A stretch of 25,633 nucleotides of DNA from UMGS1474 sp050946775 (GCA_050946775.1 JBMNVL010000010.1:1-25633), one strand, 5' to 3'; positions 12,945 to 21,546 are shown, counted from the first letter of the stretch. A program made the numbers and translations. The notes: a model not told the origin generated them from the sequence alone.

Positions 12945-13957
12945 CGGCCGATCCCTCCTTTCACGAACGCCGCCATCAGGCGACCGACGTTTTCCACGTC
13001 CCGCACGTCCACCACTTCGACGGGGGTGTGCATATATTTTTGGGGGATGGACAACAGCGCCGTGGGTACGCCGGCGCCGGTCACCCCGATCTCGTCGGCG
13101 TCGGTGCCGGTATGCTCGCCCATCACTTCCCGCTGATAGGGGATGTTTTCCTCCTCGGCCAGGGCGATCAGCCGCCGGGTCATCCCGTCGTCCAGACCCG
13201 GCGCCAGCCCGATCATCGGGCCTTTGCCGAGTTCACCGCAATCCTTCTTGTTCGCGTCGGGCGTGTAGGCGAAGCTGACGTCCACCGCGATGGCGGCGTC
13301 GGGCATCAGCGCGAAGGTGCCGCTGCCGGCGGCGCGGGTGCCCAGCTCTTCCTGTACGGCGAAGCAGACCGCGATATCCGCGTCGAGCGATTCGCCCTGC
13401 AAGGCGTCGACGGCGAACAGCACCGCCGCCATCCCGGCCCGGTCATCCAGCGACGTGCCGGCGACGGCGGTTTCGCCCAGCGGTTCCAGCCGGGGCAAAA
13501 AGCCCACCCGGCTGCCGAGCGGCGCCGCTTTTTCGGCCTGCTCCTGGGTCAGCCCGATGTCGATCATCCGCTCCTCCAGCGTGGGGAATTTTTTGTCCTC
13601 TCCCATCAAATGCGGCGGGGTGCTGGCAAAGACGCCGGGATAGGGCTTGTCCCCGTAGACGACGACCTCGCTCGCCGTCAGGGTGCGCAGATCCAATCCG
13701 CCGCAGGCGGCAACCCGCACGAACCCCTCCTCAATGGCGGTGACCACCATCCCGATCTGGTCGAGATGCGCCTCCAGCATCACCAGCGGCGCGTCGTCCC
13801 TGCCGCAGCGGATGATCCCGGTCACGTTGCCCATCGGGCTGACGGTGATCTCCTTCGTGTAGCGGGAGAGCAGGGCTTTCGCCTCGTCGGTGACGGCGGT
13901 CTGTCCGCCGACACCCGGCGCCAGACACAGCCGGCGCAGCACGTCTCTCAAATCCAT
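12941..13957 (-). CDS. M42 family metallo-aminopeptidase (second copy)
   Basis: The product is a 338-residue M42 aminopeptidase. The metal site is complete: H64 in EAHLDQIG, D171 in TSLDDRAG, E203/E204 in VQEELGTR, D226 in AIAVDVSFA and H310 in KYMHTP. It lies directly after murD with a 13-base gap carrying an AAAGGGAG ribosome site. The ATG at 13957 (MDLRDVL) is chosen; the frame is open 28 more codons but that overlaps murD and has no site. Two M42 paralogues in tandem may assemble into a hetero-oligomer or divide substrate ranges (for example acidic versus neutral N-termini). That is inference; nothing in the sequence fixes specificity. Confidence 0.92.
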   Translation of the reverse strand: MDLRDVLRRLCLAPGVGGQTAVTDEAKALLSRYTKEITVSPMGNVTGIIRCGRDDAPLVMLEAHLDQIGMVVTAIEEGFVRVAACGGLDLRTLTASEVVVYGDKPYPGVFASTPPHLMGEDKKFPTLEERMIDIGLTQEQAEKAAPLGSRVGFLPRLEPLGETAVAGTSLDDRAGMAAVLFAVDALQGESLDADIAVCFAVQEELGTRAAGSGTFALMPDAAIAVDVSFAYTPDANKKDCGELGKGPMIGLAPGLDDGMTRRLIALAEEENIPYQREVMGEHTGTDADEIGVTGAGVPTALLSIPQKYMHTPVEVVDVRDVENVGRLMAAFVKGGIGR

Positions 13958-13970
13958 CGTATCGCTCCCT

Positions 13971-15344
13971 TTACTCGGCCAGGGCGTTGACCAGACGGCA
14001 GAAGTGGTCGCCCCGCTCCTCAAAATTTTTATACATATCAAAACTGGCGCTGGCCGGCGACATAAAGACGATATCGCCCTCTTTGGCCAGCTGATCCGCC
14101 GCGGCGACCGCCTGCTCCATATTCGCCACCCGGCAAATCGGCAGATCGCTGCACGCGCGGATTGCCCGCTCGATGGCGTCGGCGGTGGCGCCCATCAAAA
14201 CGGCCGCCTTGACGGTATCGGCCGCCACCGGGCCGAGCGGATCGTAGGGGATGTGCTTATCGTATCCGCCGGCGATCAGGATCACCTTGCGGTCAAACGC
14301 CTTCAGCCCGGCGATGGTGCGGGACGGGCTGGAGCCGATGGAATCGTTGTACCATTTCACTCCCCGGCGGGTCCGCACCAGCTGACTGCGGTGCGCCACT
14401 CCCCCGAAGGAGCGGGCGTAGCCGGCGATGATCGCCGGGTCGACCGCGCCCCAGACCGCGGCAATGGCCGCCAGATAATTTTCCACGTTGTGGTCGCCGG
14501 GAATGCGGATATCCGCCCGGCGCATCACCGGGGTATCGCCGTCGTCGGCGCGCATCACCAGCCAGCCGTCTTCCCGCAGGAATGCGCCCCGTTTCACTTC
14601 ACCCAGCCGGGAAAAGGCGCACAGCTCGCCCCTGGCGTCGGGCATAAAGGACGCGGTGGTCGGATTGTCGGCGTTTAGCACCACCCGGTCGCCGGGGCGC
14701 TGAAAGCGCATCAGGTTTTTCTTGGCGTCGACGTATTCCGCCATATCGGTGTGCCAGTCAAGATGGTTGGGCGCGACGTTGGTGATCACCGCCACGTGGG
14801 GGCTTTGGGTCATCATGGTCAACTGAAAGCTCGACAGCTCCACCACCGCGACGTCGTCGGGCCTGACCTCGTCGATCACCGGCAGCAGCGCCCGGCCGAT
14901 GTTGCCCCCGAGATGCACCTTTTTGCCGGCCGCTTCCAACAGCCCGGCGATGACGGTGGTGGTGGTGGTCTTGCCGTCCGAGCCGGTCACCGCGTAGATG
15001 GGCGCCGGACAGAGCGAAAAAAACAGCTCCATTTCCGAGGTGACCGGGATCCCTTTTTTCCGCGCCGCCTCAAAGGGCGGCAGATAGGGCTTCATCCCGG
15101 GGGTGCGCAGGATCATATCGACGTTGAGATCGTCGAGATACCCCTCGCCCAGCGCCAGCTCGGCGCCGAGAGATTCCAGCAGGTCGGCCGCTTCGCTCAG
15201 CTGATCGCGGGTACGCTTGTCGCAAGCCAGCACCCGCGCCCCTTTATCCAGAAATTGACGGATCACCGGCAGGTTGTTGCGGCCGATGCCGCACACCGCC
15301 ACCCGTTTGCCGGCCAGATCCCGCCAAAAGGTCTGCAGATCCAT
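13971..15344 (-). CDS. murD: UDP-N-acetylmuramoyl-L-alanine--D-glutamate ligase (MurD)
   Basis: The product is a 457-residue cytoplasmic Mur ligase that adds D-glutamate to UDP-MurNAc-L-Ala in peptidoglycan synthesis, using ATP. N-terminal Rossmann motif VAVCGIGRNN (15-24); ATP loop GSDGKTTTT (121-129); VELSSFQL; carbamylated-lysine region VDAKKNL; HNVENYLAA in the middle domain; and a C-terminal SPASASFDMYKNFEERGDHF stretch typical of MurD. The NDSIGSSPSRT and GGYDKHIPYD segments differ from the E. coli NDSKATN and GGxxK patterns and match the clostridial variant I recall. It is first in a six-gene operon, away from the usual dcw cell-wall cluster. A GGAGG site precedes the ATG, and a good promoter lies at 15378-15406. 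Confidence 0.95.
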   Translation of the reverse strand: MDLQTFWRDLAGKRVAVCGIGRNNLPVIRQFLDKGARVLACDKRTRDQLSEAADLLESLGAELALGEGYLDDLNVDMILRTPGMKPYLPPFEAARKKGIPVTSEMELFFSLCPAPIYAVTGSDGKTTTTTVIAGLLEAAGKKVHLGGNIGRALLPVIDEVRPDDVAVVELSSFQLTMMTQSPHVAVITNVAPNHLDWHTDMAEYVDAKKNLMRFQRPGDRVVLNADNPTTASFMPDARGELCAFSRLGEVKRGAFLREDGWLVMRADDGDTPVMRRADIRIPGDHNVENYLAAIAAVWGAVDPAIIAGYARSFGGVAHRSQLVRTRRGVKWYNDSIGSSPSRTIAGLKAFDRKVILIAGGYDKHIPYDPLGPVAADTVKAAVLMGATADAIERAIRACSDLPICRVANMEQAVAAADQLAKEGDIVFMSPASASFDMYKNFEERGDHFCRLVNALAE

Positions 15345-15377
15345 ATAGGTCCTCCTTCGCGTTTGATCTATCGTTTT

Positions 15378-15406
15378 ATTATACGAACTTTTGAAGAAAA
15401 ACGCAA
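15378..15406 (-). promoter_or_regulatory. Promoter of the murD operon
   Basis: On the - strand: TTGCGT (15401-15406), a 17-base spacer and TATAAT (15378-15383). Transcription should start about 25-30 bases before the murD ATG. It is the only convincing promoter seen for the six downstream genes. Confidence 0.75.
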
Positions 15407-15465
15407 CCGTTTTCCCCCACTTCTTCGCCCAATCTTGAATTTTTTATAAACGATGCAAAAAATCG

Positions 15466-15494
15466 TTGCACAACCCGGCCAAAACGGGTACAAT
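15466..15494 (+). promoter_or_regulatory. Promoter of the RING/DUF2628 - galU operon
   Basis: TTGCAC (15466-15471), a 17-base spacer and TACAAT (15489-15494), about 38 bases before the first ATG. It diverges from the murD promoter. Confidence 0.72.
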
Positions 15495-15531
15495 GAAAAC
15501 TGTCAAAACCATCAGAAAGGTCCGGCCATCT

Positions 15532-16485
15532 ATGTTTTTTTACGAAGGCTTCGTTTGTCCCGTCTGCGGCAAGCCCCTGCGGGATTCGGAGGATATCGTC
15601 GCCTGCCCCGACTGCGGCGCTCCCCATCACCGGGCGTGCTGGCAGCAGGAGGGGCGTTGCCATTTCGCCGCCGACCACGGCACCGATCGCCAGTGGACGC
15701 GGGACAACGCCGGTTCGTCCGCCGCGGCGGCCGCTTCGGCGGAAGGATCCGCCCGCGCCTGTCCGCACTGCGGCCACCATAACCCGGTCTACGCCGAGTT
15801 TTGCGGGCGGTGCGGCCAGCCGCTGGAGCCGCCGCCGTGGCAGTCGGCGCCCACTCCCCCGCCGCGGGCAAATTACAGCGAGTATTCCCCCTTTTACGCC
15901 ACCGTCGACCCTTACGGCGGGGTCTCGCCCGACGAGATGATCGACGGCGTTCCCGCCAGCGAGCTGGCGGCGTTCGTCAACACCAACACCCCGTATTACC
16001 TGCCCCGGTTCAAGCGGATGCAGGGCGGTTCCCGGATCAGCTGGAACTGGGCGGCGTTTTTGCTGACCCCCTACTGGCTGCTTTACCGCAAGCAGTATCT
16101 CAGCGGTCTGCTGGTGCTGGTGTTCGAGGTGATCCGCAGCATGGTGGAGGGCTTCATCCTCTACGGGGTGATGCAGGTGGAGCGGGTCAGCGTCGCCGTC
16201 GCGGCGCAAACCATGCTCTCCTCCGGCAGCGCGCCGCTGTATCTGGCGCTGCTGACGCTTACCGGCGTTTTTGAACTGGCGGTGCGGGTCTTTTTCGGGC
16301 TGTCGGCCAACGGGCTGTATCTGCGGGGCGCGGTGTCCCGGATCGGGCGGCTCAAGGCGGCCGATCCGTCGGTCACACTGCCGGATCTGGCCATGGCGGG
16401 CGGGGTATCCTTCGGCTTGGGGATCATCGGATACACCGTGCTGCTGGTAGCGGGTATGATTGCGCAATACGCATTTTTATTTTAA
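15532..16485 (+). CDS. RING-like / zinc-ribbon membrane protein with DUF2628 domain
   Basis: The product is a 317-residue protein. The N-terminus has a prokaryotic RING-like zinc module: CPVC (9-12), then CPDCGAPHHRACW (25-37), with C43 as a possible extra ligand. After an alanine-rich linker comes a zinc ribbon, CPHC (77-80) and CGRC (91-94), then a proline-rich linker. Residues ~145-315 match DUF2628, including WAAFLLTPYWLLYRKQYLSG, with hydrophobic segments near 174-212, 236-258 and 288-314. The zinc domains probably face the cytoplasm as the protein lacks a signal peptide. Function is unknown; this architecture recurs in Clostridia. The ATG at 15532 has an AGAAAGG site 11 bases upstream. 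The stop is 31 bases before galU, suggesting co-transcription. Confidence 0.82.
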   Translation: MFFYEGFVCPVCGKPLRDSEDIVACPDCGAPHHRACWQQEGRCHFAADHGTDRQWTRDNAGSSAAAAASAEGSARACPHCGHHNPVYAEFCGRCGQPLEPPPWQSAPTPPPRANYSEYSPFYATVDPYGGVSPDEMIDGVPASELAAFVNTNTPYYLPRFKRMQGGSRISWNWAAFLLTPYWLLYRKQYLSGLLVLVFEVIRSMVEGFILYGVMQVERVSVAVAAQTMLSSGSAPLYLALLTLTGVFELAVRVFFGLSANGLYLRGAVSRIGRLKAADPSVTLPDLAMAGGVSFGLGIIGYTVLLVAGMIAQYAFLF

Positions 16486-16516
16486 ATCGAGAAAAAGCTT
16501 GAGGAGGATTTCAATC

Positions 16517-17392
16517 ATGGCACAAAAAGTACGCAAGGCGGTCATTCCGGCCGCCGGACTGGGCACCCGGGTGCTGCCCATCAGCAAAGCGATGCCCAAA
16601 GAGATGCTGCCCATCGTGGACAAGCCCGCCATCCAGTACATCGTGGAAGAGGCGGTGGCGGCGGGGATCGAGGATATTCTGATCATCACCAACCGCGGCA
16701 AGGGAATCATCGAGGATCATTTCGATCATATGCCCGAGCTGGAAGGGCGTCTGGCCGCCGGCGGCAAGCAGGCGATGCTCGACGAGGTCAACCGGATCAC
16801 CGGGCTTGCCAACATCTATTTCATCCGCCAAAAGGAGACCCGCGGTCTCGGCCACGCGGTCAACTGCGCCCGCTCCTTCGTGGGCAACGAGCCCTTCGCC
16901 GTCCTCTACGGCGACGACGTGATCATCGGCGACGATCCCGCCTGCGGCCAGCTTTGCCGGGCGTATGAGGAATACGGCAAGGGCGTGGTGGGCATCAAGC
17001 AGGTCACCCCCGAGCAGATCGTCAAATACAGCTCGCTGAAGGTCGCGCCCTTGCGGGACAACATATACGCCGTCAGCGATATGGTGGAAAAACCGGCGCC
17101 CGACCAGATTTTGTCGCTGTTTTCTATTCTCGGGCGGTGCGTGCTGCCCCCGGAGATCTTTGATATTCTCGATAAAACCGAGCCCGGCGCCGGCGGGGAG
17201 ATCCAGCTGACCGACGCCATGCTGGTGCTGGCCCGCACGGTGGGGATGACCGGGGTGGATTTCACCGGCACCCGCTACGATATGGGCAACAAGCTGGGGA
17301 TTTTGCAGGCCACCTGCGAAGTGGCGCTGCGCCACCCGGAGGTGAAGGAGGATTTCCGTGCCTATCTCAAAAAACTCGCCGCCACCCTGTAA
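16517..17392 (+). CDS. galU: UTP--glucose-1-phosphate uridylyltransferase (GalU)
   Basis: The product is a 291-residue cytoplasmic nucleotidyltransferase that makes UDP-glucose for glycolipids, wall polymers and exopolysaccharide. It has the GalU length and motifs: the nucleotide loop IPAAGLGTRVLP (10-21) with K28 in PKEMLP, KPAIQYIVEEA (36-46), LGHAVNCA (111-118), the metal-binding YGDDV (131-135), VEKP and GEIQLTDAM near the end. The ATG has a GAGGAGGA site at 16501-16508. The 3' end overlaps the start of the next ORF by 35 bases, and that ORF's ribosome site lies inside galU. Confidence 0.96.
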   Translation: MAQKVRKAVIPAAGLGTRVLPISKAMPKEMLPIVDKPAIQYIVEEAVAAGIEDILIITNRGKGIIEDHFDHMPELEGRLAAGGKQAMLDEVNRITGLANIYFIRQKETRGLGHAVNCARSFVGNEPFAVLYGDDVIIGDDPACGQLCRAYEEYGKGVVGIKQVTPEQIVKYSSLKVAPLRDNIYAVSDMVEKPAPDQILSLFSILGRCVLPPEIFDILDKTEPGAGGEIQLTDAMLVLARTVGMTGVDFTGTRYDMGNKLGILQATCEVALRHPEVKEDFRAYLKKLAATL

Positions 17393-17735
17393 CGGCGCAA
17401 AACAAGCGGGACGGCCGTGGCAGGCCAAAACCACTCTGCTGGCGCTGGCGGCATCCGCCGCGGCCGGACTGGCCGCCTTTGGCGGTATCCTGTGGTGGAG
17501 CGTGGTGGCGTTTCATGCGTTCGCCCGCCATCCGGTTCACCGCCCGGCCGGACTGATCCTGGCGGCGGCAGGGTTTCTCGCTTTCGCCGTGCTGGTGATC
17601 GTCTACGTCAAGGCGCGAAAACGGCAGCCGAGCGTCAAATGGGTCGCGCTGGATATCGCGACCGCGTTGCTTTTCTGCCCGCTTTTCGCGATGGCCTTCT
17701 CCCGGATCTTCAATTGGCTTTCCATGCTGATCTGA
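17358..17735 (+). CDS. Small three-helix membrane protein overlapping galU
   Basis: The product is a 125-residue hydrophobic protein I cannot place in a family. Three membrane segments are likely, at about residues 25-47, 61-83 and 93-116, with a basic loop KARKRQ between the second and third, which suggests that loop is cytoplasmic. The GTG start is well supported by a perfect AAGGAGG site (17345-17351) six bases upstream. It lies in the +1 frame of galU and overlaps it by 35 bases. A terminator follows the stop at 17763. Tight coupling to galU hints at a role near UDP-glucose use or cell-envelope synthesis, but nothing in the protein shows that. Confidence 0.7.
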   Translation: MPISKNSPPPCNGAKQAGRPWQAKTTLLALAASAAAGLAAFGGILWWSVVAFHAFARHPVHRPAGLILAAAGFLAFAVLVIVYVKARKRQPSVKWVALDIATALLFCPLFAMAFSRIFNWLSMLI

Positions 17736-17762
17736 CGGATCGCCCGCAACCGAACTCCTTTT

Positions 17763-17790
17763 GCCCGGCGCCGGCGCGCCGGGCTTTTTT
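17763..17790 (+). terminator. Intrinsic terminator of the galU operon
   Basis: A 9-bp all-G/C stem (17763-17771 with 17776-17784) with a four-base loop is followed by six T residues (17785-17790), the textbook form of a terminator. Confidence 0.93.
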
Positions 17791-17803
17791 ATGCCGGGAT
17801 CGC

Positions 17804-17832
17804 TTGCTTTTGCCGGATGGCCGTGCTATACT
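17804..17832 (+). promoter_or_regulatory. Extended -10 promoter of the ABC exporter - ppa operon
   Basis: TTGCTT (17804-17809), a 17-base spacer and TATACT (17827-17832), preceded by TGC to complete an extended -10. It lies about 30 bases before the first ATG, immediately after the galU terminator. Confidence 0.75.
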
Positions 17833-17864
17833 GACCGTATCTATATGTAACAGGAGTTTTATCC

Positions 17865-19640
17865 ATGATTTTCGGAAAACATATCAACCGCTATTACGGG
17901 CGGTACGGCGGCTTTTTGCTGCTGGGACTGCTGGCGCTGGTGGTGGTGGATTATCTGCAGCTGATCATCCCCAACCTTTACCAGATGGTCATCAACGGCA
18001 TCAACCAGGGCTACGTCGAGATCGACGGCGGGAAGGTCCCCTTCGATATGGCCTTCGTGGCGGACCGGGTCTGCGTGCCGATGCTGGGCGTGATCCTCGC
18101 CATCGTCTTCGGGCGGTTTTTGTGGCGGGTGATGTTCTTCGGCTCGGCCATCCGGGTGGAGGAAGATCTGCGCAACCGGATGTTCGGCAACGCCAAGGAT
18201 CTCAGCCGGGAATACTACCAGGTCAACAAGGTGGGCAATCTGATGAGCTTGTTCACCAACGATCTCGACACAGTGCAGGAATGCTTCGCCTGGGGAATCA
18301 TGATGTTCTTCGACGCGCTGCTGCTCGGGGTACTGGCGGTCTACCGGATGTGGCGGATGAACCCCGTCCTCGCCCTGCTGTCGATGATCCCGATGGCGCT
18401 GCTGCTGGCCTCGGCGACGGTGCTGGGCAAATACATGATGAAAAAATGGGACGTGCGCCAGGAGGCCTTTTCCCGGCTGTCCGATTTTTCGCAGGAAAGC
18501 TTTTCGGGCATCGCCGTCATCAAGGCGTTCGTCAAGGAATCCAAAGAACTGATGGCGTTCAAAAAACTCAACGAGGAAAACGAGGTCGCCAACATCGAGC
18601 ACACCCGCGCCTCGGTGCTGATGCGCATTCTGGTCACCCTCTTCGTTGAAAGCGTGATCTGCATCATTCTGGGCTACGGCGGCTATCTGGTGTATCAGGG
18701 GACCTTCAACGCCGGGCAGCTGGTGGAATTCATCGGCTATTTCAGCGCGGTGGTGTGGCCGATCATGGCGGTCTCCGAGTTGATCGACATGACCTCCCGG
18801 GGCAAGGCGTCTCTCAACCGCATCAGCGAGCTGCTGGACGCCAGACAGGCGGTCACCGACGCCCCCGACGCCCGGCCGCTGGAAAACGTGAAGGGCCAAA
18901 TCGAGTTCCGGAGGTTGTCCTTCCAGTACCCCGACGGGGAATTCGACGCTTTGCGGGACGTCTCCTTCGTGATCGAGCCGGGACAGAGCGTGGGGGTGGT
19001 CGGCAAGACCGGCTGCGGCAAGACCACCCTGGTGCAGCTGCTGCTGCGCTGTTACAACGTCCCCGACGGCACCCTGTTCATCGACGGGCAGGACGTCAAC
19101 CGCGTCACCATCCGGTCCCTGCGGGACAACTGCGCTTACGTGCCGCAGGACAACTTCCTGTTTTCCGATACCATTGAAAGCAACATCGCCTTCGGGCTGA
19201 ACGAGGACGACCGCGACGGGGTGATCCGGGCGGCCGAGCTGGCCGACGTGGACGAAAACATCCGGGAGTTCCATCTGGGCTACGACACGGTGCTGGGCGA
19301 GCGGGGCGTGACCGTCTCCGGCGGGCAAAAGCAGCGCATCTCCATCGCCCGGGCGCTGATCAAGGACGCGCCCATCCTGATTTTGGACGATTCGGTGTCG
19401 GCGGTGGATACCAAGACCGAAAAGACCATTCTCGACAACCTTGCCCAGACCCGCCGGGGCAAGACCACCCTGCTGATCGCCCACCGGATCACCACCGTGG
19501 AGCGGATGGACCGCATTTTGTTCCTCGACGACGGGCGGGTGGCGGCCTTCGGCAGCCACGCCGAGCTGTATCAAACCTGTCCGGAATACCGCCGGATGGT
19601 GGATCTGCAAAAGCTGGAAGAAGGTGATGAGGATGCCTGA
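17865..19640 (+). CDS. ABC exporter half-transporter with degenerate Walker B (subunit 1)
   Basis: A 591-residue half-transporter: six-helix exporter domain (~15-310) and ATPase domain (~345-580). Walker A GKTGCGKTT (380-388), Q-loop Q428, canonical signature VSGGQ (484-488), Walker B ILILD (504-508) and switch histidine H540. The residue after Walker B, normally catalytic Glu, is Asp (D509, LDDSVSAVD), as in the non-hydrolytic site of heterodimeric exporters such as TM287/288. It pairs with the next gene, whose coding region it overlaps, to form a heterodimer. The substrate (drug, lipid or peptide) cannot be read from the sequence. AGGAG site 8 bases before the ATG. Confidence 0.93.
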   Translation: MIFGKHINRYYGRYGGFLLLGLLALVVVDYLQLIIPNLYQMVINGINQGYVEIDGGKVPFDMAFVADRVCVPMLGVILAIVFGRFLWRVMFFGSAIRVEEDLRNRMFGNAKDLSREYYQVNKVGNLMSLFTNDLDTVQECFAWGIMMFFDALLLGVLAVYRMWRMNPVLALLSMIPMALLLASATVLGKYMMKKWDVRQEAFSRLSDFSQESFSGIAVIKAFVKESKELMAFKKLNEENEVANIEHTRASVLMRILVTLFVESVICIILGYGGYLVYQGTFNAGQLVEFIGYFSAVVWPIMAVSELIDMTSRGKASLNRISELLDARQAVTDAPDARPLENVKGQIEFRRLSFQYPDGEFDALRDVSFVIEPGQSVGVVGKTGCGKTTLVQLLLRCYNVPDGTLFIDGQDVNRVTIRSLRDNCAYVPQDNFLFSDTIESNIAFGLNEDDRDGVIRAAELADVDENIREFHLGYDTVLGERGVTVSGGQKQRISIARALIKDAPILILDDSVSAVDTKTEKTILDNLAQTRRGKTTLLIAHRITTVERMDRILFLDDGRVAAFGSHAELYQTCPEYRRMVDLQKLEEGDEDA

Positions 19641-21522
19641 TTATCTGCCGCTGTTGATCGTCGGCGCCATCATCGGCACCTTCAGTTTGCTGTTTTTGGC
19701 GGCGTATATCTGGGATATCCGCCGCAAGGAGGCCCTTGGCCGGGAGCGGCATATGTCCGACCGGGAGATCGTCCGGCGGCTGCTCAAATACGCCAAGCCC
19801 CATCGCAAAAGCTTTCTTGCCGCCTTCGTCGTGATGCTGGTGTCCATCGTTTACGACGTGGTATCCCCCCTGCTGGTGGGCAACATCGAGGAGATGGTCA
19901 AGGACGCCTTTGAACTGCGGGATCTGTTTGCCGCCGTGGCGGTCTACGCCACCATTCTGGTGGTCAGCATGATCTGCACCTACCAGCAGGCGATCATCCT
20001 GCAGCGCACCGGGCAAAAGATCCTGTCGGCCATGCGGGAAGACATTTTCACCCACATCGAGAGTCTGTCCCACGAGCAGCTCAACAACATCCCGGTCGGC
20101 AAGCTGGTCACCCGGGTGTCCAACGATCCCAACGCCATCTCCTTTATGTTCACCAATATTCTGGTCACCCTGGCCAAGAACATGATGGTGATCCTCGGGG
20201 TACTGGGCGCCATGCTGATGCTCAACTACGCCCTGACCCTGATGGTGCTGTGCTTCGTCCCCTTCGTGCTGTGGTTCACGGTGGTCTTCCGCCGCTTTTC
20301 CCGCAAGGTGCACCGCCGGGTCAACGACGCCACCACCGACATCAACACCTACCTGTCGGAAAATCTGTCGGGCATCGGGATCACCCAGATTTTCAACCAG
20401 CAAGAGCGCAAAATGGCGGATTTTCTGGACAAAAGCCGGGCGCTCAAGCGCTCCAAGCAGGCGCGGATGATGGTGTTCGGCATCTTCCGCCCGATGGTGT
20501 ATATGCTGTATATCTCCTCGGTGCTGGTGCTGTTTTACCTGGGCGCCAAGGGGTACGTCGGCGGCAAGCCGATCCTCGGGCAGATGATGACCTCCGGGGT
20601 GATCGTGTCGTTTTATCTGTACATCAACAAATTCTTCAACCCCATCCAAAACCTCGCCGAGCAGTTCGATATGCTCCAGCGTTCCTTCGCCTCGGCGGAA
20701 AAGATCTTTACCATTCTCGACATCGTTCCCGACGTGGTGGATCAGCCCGACGCCATCGATCTGCCCGAAATCAGAGGCGAGATCGAGTTTCGGGACGTGT
20801 GGTTTTCCTACCTGCCGGACGAGTGGGTGCTCAAGGGGATCTCCTTCCACATCCAACCGGGGCAAACGGTGGCCTTCGTGGGCGCGACCGGGTCGGGCAA
20901 AAGCACCATTTTGTCGCTGATCGTACGCAATTACGACATCCAGAAAGGCCAGATCCTGATCGACGGGATCGACGTGCGGCATATCAAGATCGCTTCGCTG
21001 CGCCGCCATTTCGGGCAGATGCTGCAGGACGTCTTCCTCTTCTCGGGGAATATCCGCAGCAACATTCTGCTGCGGGAAGAGGGCGTTTCGGACGAACAGG
21101 TGATGGAGGCGGCGCGATACGTCAACGCCGACGCCTTTATTGACAAGCTGGAGGGCGGTCTGGACGAGGTTGTGCGGGAGCGGGGCAACAACTTCTCGGC
21201 CGGTCAGCGGCAGCTGCTCAGCTTCGCTCGCACCATCATCCACAAGCCGTCGGTCATCATCCTCGACGAGGCCACCGCCAACATCGACACCGAGACCGAG
21301 CTGCTGATCCAGGATTCGCTGGAGCGGATCAAGTCCATCGGCACCATGCTGGTGGTCGCTCACCGGCTGTCGACGGTGCAGCACGCCGACCGGATCATCC
21401 TGCTTTCCGACGGGGTGATCACCGAACAGGGCACCCATCAGGAGCTGCTGAAGTTGGGCGGGCAGTATCACAAGCTGTACACCCTGCAGTACCATAAGGA
21501 AGAGCTGCTGGGCGCCCGTTGA
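19633..21522 (+). CDS. ABC exporter half-transporter with intact Walker B (subunit 2)
   Basis: A 629-residue partner of the preceding subunit. An extra N-terminal hydrophobic helix (about residues 4-25) precedes the usual six-helix domain (~60-340). The ATPase domain has Walker A GATGSGKST (417-425), Walker B IILDE with catalytic E546, and switch histidine H577. Its signature reads SAGQ (522-525) instead of SGGQ. Subunit 1 has the opposite combination, so the pair has one complete and one degenerate ATP site. It overlaps subunit 1 by eight bases. ATG 19633 is preferred for spacing from GAAGGTGA; ATG 19627 and GTG 19624 in the same frame are alternatives that add two or three residues. Confidence 0.93.
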   Translation: MPDYLPLLIVGAIIGTFSLLFLAAYIWDIRRKEALGRERHMSDREIVRRLLKYAKPHRKSFLAAFVVMLVSIVYDVVSPLLVGNIEEMVKDAFELRDLFAAVAVYATILVVSMICTYQQAIILQRTGQKILSAMREDIFTHIESLSHEQLNNIPVGKLVTRVSNDPNAISFMFTNILVTLAKNMMVILGVLGAMLMLNYALTLMVLCFVPFVLWFTVVFRRFSRKVHRRVNDATTDINTYLSENLSGIGITQIFNQQERKMADFLDKSRALKRSKQARMMVFGIFRPMVYMLYISSVLVLFYLGAKGYVGGKPILGQMMTSGVIVSFYLYINKFFNPIQNLAEQFDMLQRSFASAEKIFTILDIVPDVVDQPDAIDLPEIRGEIEFRDVWFSYLPDEWVLKGISFHIQPGQTVAFVGATGSGKSTILSLIVRNYDIQKGQILIDGIDVRHIKIASLRRHFGQMLQDVFLFSGNIRSNILLREEGVSDEQVMEAARYVNADAFIDKLEGGLDEVVRERGNNFSAGQRQLLSFARTIIHKPSVIILDEATANIDTETELLIQDSLERIKSIGTMLVVAHRLSTVQHADRIILLSDGVITEQGTHQELLKLGGQYHKLYTLQYHKEELLGAR

Positions 21523-21546
21523 CCCTTTGCGAAAGGAGTGCGTTCG

